64,000 bases of DNA. It comes from Rhizobiales bacterium 63-22. GTDB taxonomy: Bacteria > Pseudomonadota > Alphaproteobacteria > Rhizobiales > Rhizobiaceae. The stretch covers positions 43,645 to 107,644 of the forward strand of contig MKVZ01000005.1 of NCBI GenBank assembly GCA_001898995.1, given 5' to 3'. The translations under genes were made by a program, and so were the position numbers. Positions within the stretch are counted from its first letter, which is position 1. Each line of letters begins with the position of its first letter. Positions 59,720-64,000 of the stretch are shown here, piece by piece. The notes under the pieces were generated by a model that searched no databases, was not told the origin of the DNA, and was given only the letters and a program-made list of their open reading frames with translations.

Positions 59720-59928
59720 TGCGCGCCGTTCCCGCCGTCTTCGTCGTCCTTGCGGGCTTCGCGACGGTTCTGCTCGAAAAACCGTTCGGTCTTGTGCGCC
59801 TCGGTACGGGCGGCTTCCTTCTCGGCCTTGTTGCGCCCGAAGAGGATGCGGTTCTCACCGGCCTGCTTTTCACGGGCGTCGCGGGCCTTCTGTTTCCTGA
59901 ACTGGCGCAGATTGACGATGTCGCTCAT
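59716..59928 (-). CDS. DUF4169 family protein
   Basis: A 70-residue highly charged helical protein. MSDIVNLRQFRKQKARDARE and NRILFGRNKAEKEAARTEA fit DUF4169, a small family conserved in Rhizobiales and usually next to the RHH gene as here. Function unknown. Confidence 0.85.
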   Translation of the reverse strand: MSDIVNLRQFRKQKARDAREKQAGENRILFGRNKAEKEAARTEAHKTERFFEQNRREARKDDEDGGNGAH

Positions 59929-59983
59929 GGAACCCCTCCGGGATTGGTCATGCCGCCCGCTGCCGCCGGAGATAAAGAGGCGC

Positions 59984-60559
59984 CTACTTCTTGCGGAAGG
60001 AGTCGAGCGAGACCACGTCGGCGGAAGGTTTCGCCGCGCCGGAATCGTCCGCCTTGTCGCCCGATGCGGCGGGGGCTTCCGGCTTTCCGGCGGCGGGCTT
60101 GCGCGGCTTTGCCTTCGGCTTTTCCGGCTTGTCGGTATCGGCGGGAATCACCTCGATGGGCGCGATATTGCTGCTCTCGTCGTTGTCGCTCGCCGGCTGC
60201 ACGGCCGCGACATCGAATTCCAGCTCGAAATTCACCGACGGGTCGTAGAAGCCGCGGATGGCGGAAAAGGGGATCACGAGCTTTTCCGGTATGTCGCCGA
60301 AAGACAGGCCGACCTCGAACAACTGCTCCGTGACATTCATGTCCCAGAACTGGTGTTGCAGCACGATCGTCATCTGTTCGGGATATTTCTCCTTCAGGCG
60401 CGGCGAGATGCGCACGCCCGGCGCTCCGGTGAGGAACGTTATGAAGAAGTGGTGATTGCCCGGCAGGCCAGCCTTGGCCACCTCCGCAAGGACCTTGCGA
60501 ATGACGCCGCGCAGGGCTTCCTGAGCCAGAATGTCGTAACGGATCAGATCCTGTACCAT
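59984..60559 (-). CDS. sspB: SspB-like ClpXP adaptor
   Basis: A 191-residue protein of the alphaproteobacterial SspB family. Residues 1-120 form the SspB domain (QEALRGVIRKVLAEVAKAGL, GHHFFITFLTGAPGVRISP-like block, FWDMNVTEQLFEVGLSFGDI); then an acidic Pro/Lys linker and a basic end (SLDSFRKK). SspB delivers ssrA-tagged proteins to ClpXP; notably ssrA lies about 210 bp upstream on the same strand. Start of an operon with DUF4169 and RHH genes. Confidence 0.93.
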   Translation of the reverse strand: MVQDLIRYDILAQEALRGVIRKVLAEVAKAGLPGNHHFFITFLTGAPGVRISPRLKEKYPEQMTIVLQHQFWDMNVTEQLFEVGLSFGDIPEKLVIPFSAIRGFYDPSVNFELEFDVAAVQPASDNDESSNIAPIEVIPADTDKPEKPKAKPRKPAAGKPEAPAASGDKADDSGAAKPSADVVSLDSFRKK

Positions 60560-60769
60560 GGTTTGCTTATCCCACGGATTCGCAGGCGGATGTCAAGTTT
60601 GTTCTGACAGGACGCGATCATATATGTCGTGAAAATGCGGAGCGGGACGGTTGCCTTCATCCGTCTATGCAATCAATGGATTTATGGAAAAATATACTCT
60701 TCCTGTGGTTGAATTTCCTGTCGCGCAAAAATCCGTTCGGGAAGGCAGGCTGGCGGGAGAGAAAGAAAG
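60560..60769. other. Intergenic region between sspB and ssrA
   Basis: AT-rich at 60655-60720, likely the sspB promoter. No clear hairpin with a T run ends ssrA here. No gene is seen. Confidence 0.35.
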
Positions 60770-61095
60770 TGGAGGCTTCTGTTGCCAGGTGCCTCCGAAC
60801 CCCGCCTTAAGGTGCTAACCCCAAGGGCTTAAAGTGGGTTTCCCGCACCGCCATTAGGCAGCGAGAGCATAACCCTGAGCATTGTTGTCGTTTGCAACTA
60901 CTCAATTGACCCGATAACGGTGGTATCATGCCGAGTAAAAGAGCGATCTTTACACCCTTGTCGATCCTGTTTCGCCCCCGCCACAACACAGACCGGCAGT
61001 CTGCCTGTATTCTGGTGGAGGCGCCGGGTACCGCCCCCGGGTCCAATGGGTTTATTACACCGTCCGTTTATCACCATAGCCGGCTTGCGCCGGCA
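60770..61095 (-). ncRNA. ssrA: Permuted two-piece tmRNA
   Basis: On the minus strand the acceptor piece comes first and ends in CGCCTCCACCA (mature 3-prime end at 61013); after a spacer of about 33 bases the coding piece starts with GGGGGCGAAACAGGATCGAC at 60979. GGGGGCG and CGCCTCC pair as the acceptor stem with a G-U at the third pair, the alanine identity element. The tag frame (60895-60854) encodes ANDNNAQGYALAA then TAA. The coding piece ends near a GGAGGC/GCCTCC hairpin at 60772-60803. This is the alphaproteobacterial tmRNA. Outer ends are approximate. Confidence 0.95.
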
Positions 61096-61100
61096 CGCTC

Positions 61101-61129
61101 TATATAGGGGCGCCCGCAGCGGATTGAAA
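61101..61129 (-). promoter_or_regulatory. Putative ssrA promoter
   Basis: Read on the minus strand, TTTCAA is separated by 17 bases from TATATA (61101-61106), followed by GAG and a GCCGGC hairpin that starts the acceptor piece. Confidence 0.55.
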
Positions 61130-61345
61130 GAGGGTAGAAGGGGTTTTCGGTTCCCCTCCTACACGCTTTACGTTCATTTCTCCTTTAAAGCTTGCATCCC
61201 GCATTGACAGCTTGCCCCGTCTGGTCAATCCTCGCCAGAAATTTGGAGTCGGACACGATGTGCATCATGGATGCGTAACGCGGCCAGCCCGTTCCGAAGG
61301 CCGAAACAGGGACATTCCGTCTCAAAACGAAGGAGAATGAATATC

Positions 61346-61657
61346 ATGAGTGATTATCTCGCGGATGTTCGTCGCTATGACGCCGGCGCCGACGAAGCCG
61401 TCGTCAGCAAGATCGTCAGGCATCTCGGCATCGCGCTGCGCAATCGCGACTCCTCGCTCGTTTCGGCGACCGACCCGGAAGAACTGAAGCGCGTGCGCGA
61501 CAGCTGGGTCGGAAAGAAGCTCGGCATCACCGACCACGCCAAGGCCGAAGAGGTCGTCAATCATGTGGCGCAGGTCATGCACGGCGACCGCAACAAGCAG
61601 CGCGTCACCTTCTATTATCTGGTGGCCAAGCAACTCGGCAAACTCGGCGATCTTTGA
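61346..61657 (+). CDS. DUF2853 family protein
   Basis: A 103-residue soluble helical protein. MSDYLADVRRYDAGADEAVV and VRDSWVGKKLGITDHAKAEE with QRVTFYYLVAKQLGKL match DUF2853. AAGGAGA at 61330-61336 lies 9 bases before the ATG at 61346; another ATG at 61337 is too close to that site. Function unknown. The gap 61178-61345 before it holds its promoter. Confidence 0.88.
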   Translation: MSDYLADVRRYDAGADEAVVSKIVRHLGIALRNRDSSLVSATDPEELKRVRDSWVGKKLGITDHAKAEEVVNHVAQVMHGDRNKQRVTFYYLVAKQLGKLGDL

Positions 61658-61732
61658 TCGGCCCGATGGTGGCCAAGGCATTTCCGGCAAAGCGTTTTTG
61701 TTTGTCGCGAAATGAAAAGACAAAAAGATAGT

Positions 61733-61758
61733 GCGGTTCCGTGAAAATCGGGAACCGC
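61733..61758. repeat. Perfect 8-bp hairpin between DUF2853 and thyA genes, near repeat-like DNA
   Basis: GCGGTTCC (61733-61740) and GGAACCGC (61751-61758). Just before it, GCATTTCCGGCAAAGCG and AAAAAGATAG resemble words of the dispersed repeat family. No T run follows. Confidence 0.5.
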
Positions 61759-61835
61759 TCCGGTCGTGCGCCCCCGGTGCCCTGCGCCGGGGTTTCGTTT
61801 ATAATCGCACGGACGAATCGGATTTTCGGGGAACC

Positions 61836-62630
61836 ATGCGCACTTATCTCGACCTTCTCCGCCATGTGCTCGATACGGGGACCGACCGCAGCGATCGCAC
61901 GGGGACGGGGACGCGCTCGGTCTTCGGCTACCAGATGCGCTTCGATCTCGGCGAGGGCTTTCCGCTCCTCACCACCAAGAAGCTGCATCTGCGCTCGATC
62001 ATCCATGAACTGCTCTGGTTCCTGAAGGGCGACACCAATATCGCCTATCTGAAGGAAAACGGCGTCACCATCTGGGACGAATGGGCCGACGCGAACGGCG
62101 ATCTCGGCCCGGTCTATGGCTATCAATGGCGCTCGTGGCCGGCGCCGGACGGGCGGCATATCGACCAGATCGCCAATCTGCTGAAGATGCTGCACGGCAA
62201 TCCCGATTCGCGCCGCCTCATCGTCTCGGCATGGAACCCGGCGCAGGTCGACGAGATGGCGCTGCCGCCGTGCCACTGTCTGTTCCAGTTCTATGTCGCG
62301 GAAGGCAGGCTCTCCTGCCAGCTTTACCAGCGCTCGGCGGATATTTTCCTCGGCGTGCCGTTCAACATCGCGTCCTATGCGCTGCTGACCATGATGGTCG
62401 CGCATGTGACAGGCCTGGAACCGGGCCATTTCGTCCATACGCTCGGCGACGCGCATATCTATTCCAACCATTTCGAGCAGGCACGGCTGCAATTGAGCCG
62501 CACGCCGAAGACGCTGCCCGTCATGCGGCTCAATCCCGAGGTCAGGGATCTTTTCGCCTTCCGCTTCGAGGATTTCGAGCTTCAGGGCTATGAGGCCGAT
62601 CCGGCCATAAAAGCACCAGTAGCAGTGTGA
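61836..62630 (+). CDS. thyA: Thymidylate synthase
   Basis: A 264-residue enzyme (same length as E. coli ThyA) converting dUMP to dTMP with methylene-THF, yielding dihydrofolate. [50 protein letters not shown] with the catalytic Cys, and [16 protein letters not shown] are all present. CGGGGA lies before the ATG at 61836. Its product is the substrate of the DHFR encoded next. Confidence 0.97.
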   Translation: MRTYLDLLRHVLDTGTDRSDRTGTGTRSVFGYQMRFDLGEGFPLLTTKKLHLRSIIHELLWFLKGDTNIAYLKENGVTIWDEWADANGDLGPVYGYQWRSWPAPDGRHIDQIANLLKMLHGNPDSRRLIVSAWNPAQVDEMALPPCHCLFQFYVAEGRLSCQLYQRSADIFLGVPFNIASYALLTMMVAHVTGLEPGHFVHTLGDAHIYSNHFEQARLQLSRTPKTLPVMRLNPEVRDLFAFRFEDFELQGYEADPAIKAPVAV

Positions 62631-62718
62631 ACTGTTGTCTTTGATCCGTCATTCTGGCACAAGCCTGCCGAGGCTTGCTCAAGATTGAGAAAAAGCTGAG
62701 ATAACGTGAGAGCCAGTA

Positions 62719-63402
62719 GTGTCCAAGAAAAGCATAAAGATGCCATGGGCGACCTCTGTCGTCGCAAGAAGCTATCCCGATCATATTATTGGGATTGAAA
62801 ATCAATTACCTTGGCATTTGGGTACTGATCTGAAGAGGTTTCGTAGAAGAACTGAAGGGCATGCAGTTATAATGGGTCGTAAGACTTTTGAGTCTATTGG
62901 GCGTCCCTTACCTAGGCGTTTAAATATAGTTCTCTCAAGAGAAAAAGTTGCTGATAGCAATAACCTCAAGTGGGCAGACTCTCCAGAGACCGCAATTCTA
63001 CTTGCGGATAATTACTCTATAATAAACCTGAAAAAGGAGTTTTTTGTAATAGGAGGAGAAAAGATATATGAATTATTTAATAATTATATAAACAAAGTAT
63101 TTTTGACAGATGTTTTTTGTGGAAATATAAATGGAGATGCGAAATTTCCTTATGATTTTCCAAGGGATTATTGGAGATATATTAGTGAAGAAGAATTTTC
63201 TAAGTCGGATATAGATGATTATGCTTTTAGAATTACATGTCTTATTAAGCGTAAACCAGAAGATCGTTTTAGATTGCGGGAGAAAATTCTGAGCTTTGAT
63301 CCAAAAACTGAGGAATTTTTGGATAGATATATACAGTTGATTGATGATGCTGATTTAGCCCTTGTGGAGTCCAGCGATGCTCAGATCGAATTATTTAGTT
63401 AA
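62719..63402 (+). CDS. folA: Dihydrofolate reductase, AT-rich, with C-terminal extension
   Basis: A 227-residue protein reducing dihydrofolate made by ThyA. The DHFR core (about residues 8-178) has IIGIENQLPWHLGTDLKRF with the catalytic acid Asp37 and Trp32, VIMGRKTFESIGRPLPRR, and FFVIGGEKIYELF. About 50 extra residues follow the fold. The gene is sharply AT-rich: only 9 of 60 bases at 63061-63120 are G or C, and AGA, ATA and TTT codons abound, unlike every neighbour, so recent transfer is likely. GTG at 62719 or ATG at 62740 could start it. Place between thyA and hflK is the usual folA site. Confidence 0.9.
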   Translation: MSKKSIKMPWATSVVARSYPDHIIGIENQLPWHLGTDLKRFRRRTEGHAVIMGRKTFESIGRPLPRRLNIVLSREKVADSNNLKWADSPETAILLADNYSIINLKKEFFVIGGEKIYELFNNYINKVFLTDVFCGNINGDAKFPYDFPRDYWRYISEEEFSKSDIDDYAFRITCLIKRKPEDRFRLREKILSFDPKTEEFLDRYIQLIDDADLALVESSDAQIELFS

Positions 63403-63498
63403 GGGGCGCATAAGTCTGCATTAAGGACCTGCAAAAATGTAGTTCGTTGCGTTGAAAGCGGCCTGCGCGATACCTATAAACGGAAAACACCGATTATG

Positions 63499-63531
63499 AC
63501 GGGACGACATTTTTCTCGTCGTGCCGTTTTT
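63499..63531 (+). terminator. Terminator after the DHFR gene
   Basis: ACGGGACGAC (63499-63508) pairs with GTCGTGCCGT (63518-63527) with one mismatch, and TTTT plus C-rich DNA follow. It lies 97 bases after the DHFR stop in DNA of normal composition. Confidence 0.65.
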
Positions 63532-63566
63532 CTCCCGGAAATGCGGCGAGTATCTTAGAGGTAAGG

Positions 63567-64000
63567 ATGCCCTGGAGCAATCAGAACGGCGGCGGCGGTC
63601 CATGGGGCGGCGGCGACAATAACAACAACGGCCCCGGCGGCAACGGACCCCAGAACAACGGTCCCTGGGGGCAGGGACCCAAAGGGCCGCGCGGCGGCGG
63701 CCCGAATGTGCCGCCCGATCTGGAAGATATATTGCGCAAGGGGCAGGACCGCCTGAAGCAGTTCTTTCCCGGCGGCAAGGGCGGCAGCCACCGCCCGATC
63801 TACGTCCTTATAGCCGTGGCCCTGTTCGGCTTCTGGCTGTTCCAGTGCATCTATACGGTGCAGCCGGACGAGATGGCGGTGGAATTGCGTTTCGGCAAGC
63901 CGCGCGCGAAGATTTCCGAGCCGGGCCTGCATTTCCACTGGTGGCCGATGGACACCTACCAGAAGGTGCAGGTCGGCGAAAAGCAGATCAATATCGGCGG
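63567..64000 (+). CDS. hflK: HflK, membrane protease regulator (partial, runs off the window)
   Basis: The first 144 residues of HflK. MPWSNQNGGGGPWGGGDNNN opens a Gly/Asn/Pro-rich cytoplasmic tail, LEDILRKGQDRLKQFFPGGK follows, then one transmembrane segment (YVLIAVALFGFWLFQCIYTV) and the start of the SPFH domain (VQPDEMAVELRFGKP). With HflC it surrounds FtsH and limits its proteolysis. AGGTAAGG precedes the ATG. Confidence 0.95.
   Translation, partial: MPWSNQNGGGGPWGGGDNNNNGPGGNGPQNNGPWGQGPKGPRGGGPNVPPDLEDILRKGQDRLKQFFPGGKGGSHRPIYVLIAVALFGFWLFQCIYTVQPDEMAVELRFGKPRAKISEPGLHFHWWPMDTYQKVQVGEKQINIG

Noticed and set aside
62660..62677. Terminator after thyA (CAAGCCT / AGGCTTG)
   Set aside because: A perfect 7-bp stem exists but no T run follows, so it was not called as a terminator; it could equally mark the edge of the transferred DHFR segment.

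Overview
This window is GC-rich chromosomal DNA from an alphaproteobacterium, most likely a Hyphomicrobiales (Rhizobiales) member close to Brucellaceae. The lines of evidence are: a circularly permuted two-piece tmRNA gene (alphaproteobacterial type); a full division and cell-wall (dcw) cluster with a long-linker FtsZ ending in a conserved tail; clusters of GANTC sites (the CcrM methylation motif) before division genes; alphaproteobacterial families such as DUF2293, DUF4169, an SspB-like protein and an ArsR/methyltransferase fusion next to metF; and several copies of short palindromic intergenic repeats of the kind common in Brucella and relatives. The genus call is inference from gene content; no search could be run.

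Layout. 1-10.5 kb is mixed housekeeping: a partial membrane protein gene with an apparent frameshift at a G6 tract, a lysophospholipase-like hydrolase, ettA, tam, an MHS-family transporter, a DUF2293 protein, an ArsR-methyltransferase regulator coupled to metF with a near-perfect 20-bp operator in front, an AHSA1-like protein and an AEC transporter. 10.7-16.6 kb groups four peptidoglycan-active enzymes (MltB-type and SLT-type transglycosylases, a GH25 muramidase, an amidase) with two small lipoproteins and a TerB/DnaJ protein. rnpB lies at 16.6-17.06 kb. 17.9-31.3 kb is rsmH-ftsL-ftsI-murE-murF-mraY-murD-ftsW-murG-murC-murB, tightly packed with many stop/start overlaps. After a 314-bp gap rich in GANTC come ddlB-ftsQ-ftsA-ftsZ, then lpxC, bamD, recN and ligA (to 43 kb).

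43-60 kb carries a DUF2461 gene, azlCD, a minus-strand SCO1-prmA-aminopeptidase P operon, an acyltransferase, a creA-like gene, a minus-strand operon of a kinase-like fusion protein, uvrD and a rhomboid-like protein, a D-lactate dehydrogenase-type flavoprotein, a giant AsmA protein, and a minus-strand sspB-DUF4169-RHH operon. 60.7-61.1 kb is ssrA. The end holds a DUF2853 gene, thyA, a strikingly AT-rich dihydrofolate reductase gene and the start of hflK.

The genes work together mainly as one envelope-growth block: precursor synthesis (murA-independent steps MurB-G, MraY, Ddl), septation (FtsL, I, W, Q, A, Z), outer-membrane assembly (LpxC, BamD) and wall remodelling (the hydrolases). The folate/one-carbon genes (metF, thyA, DHFR) are split between the two ends. 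No complete novel defence or mobile system is visible. The most unusual items are the AT-rich DHFR gene, a kinase fused to an adenylate-forming-enzyme C-terminal-like domain, and a multi-hairpin in-frame insertion in uvrD.
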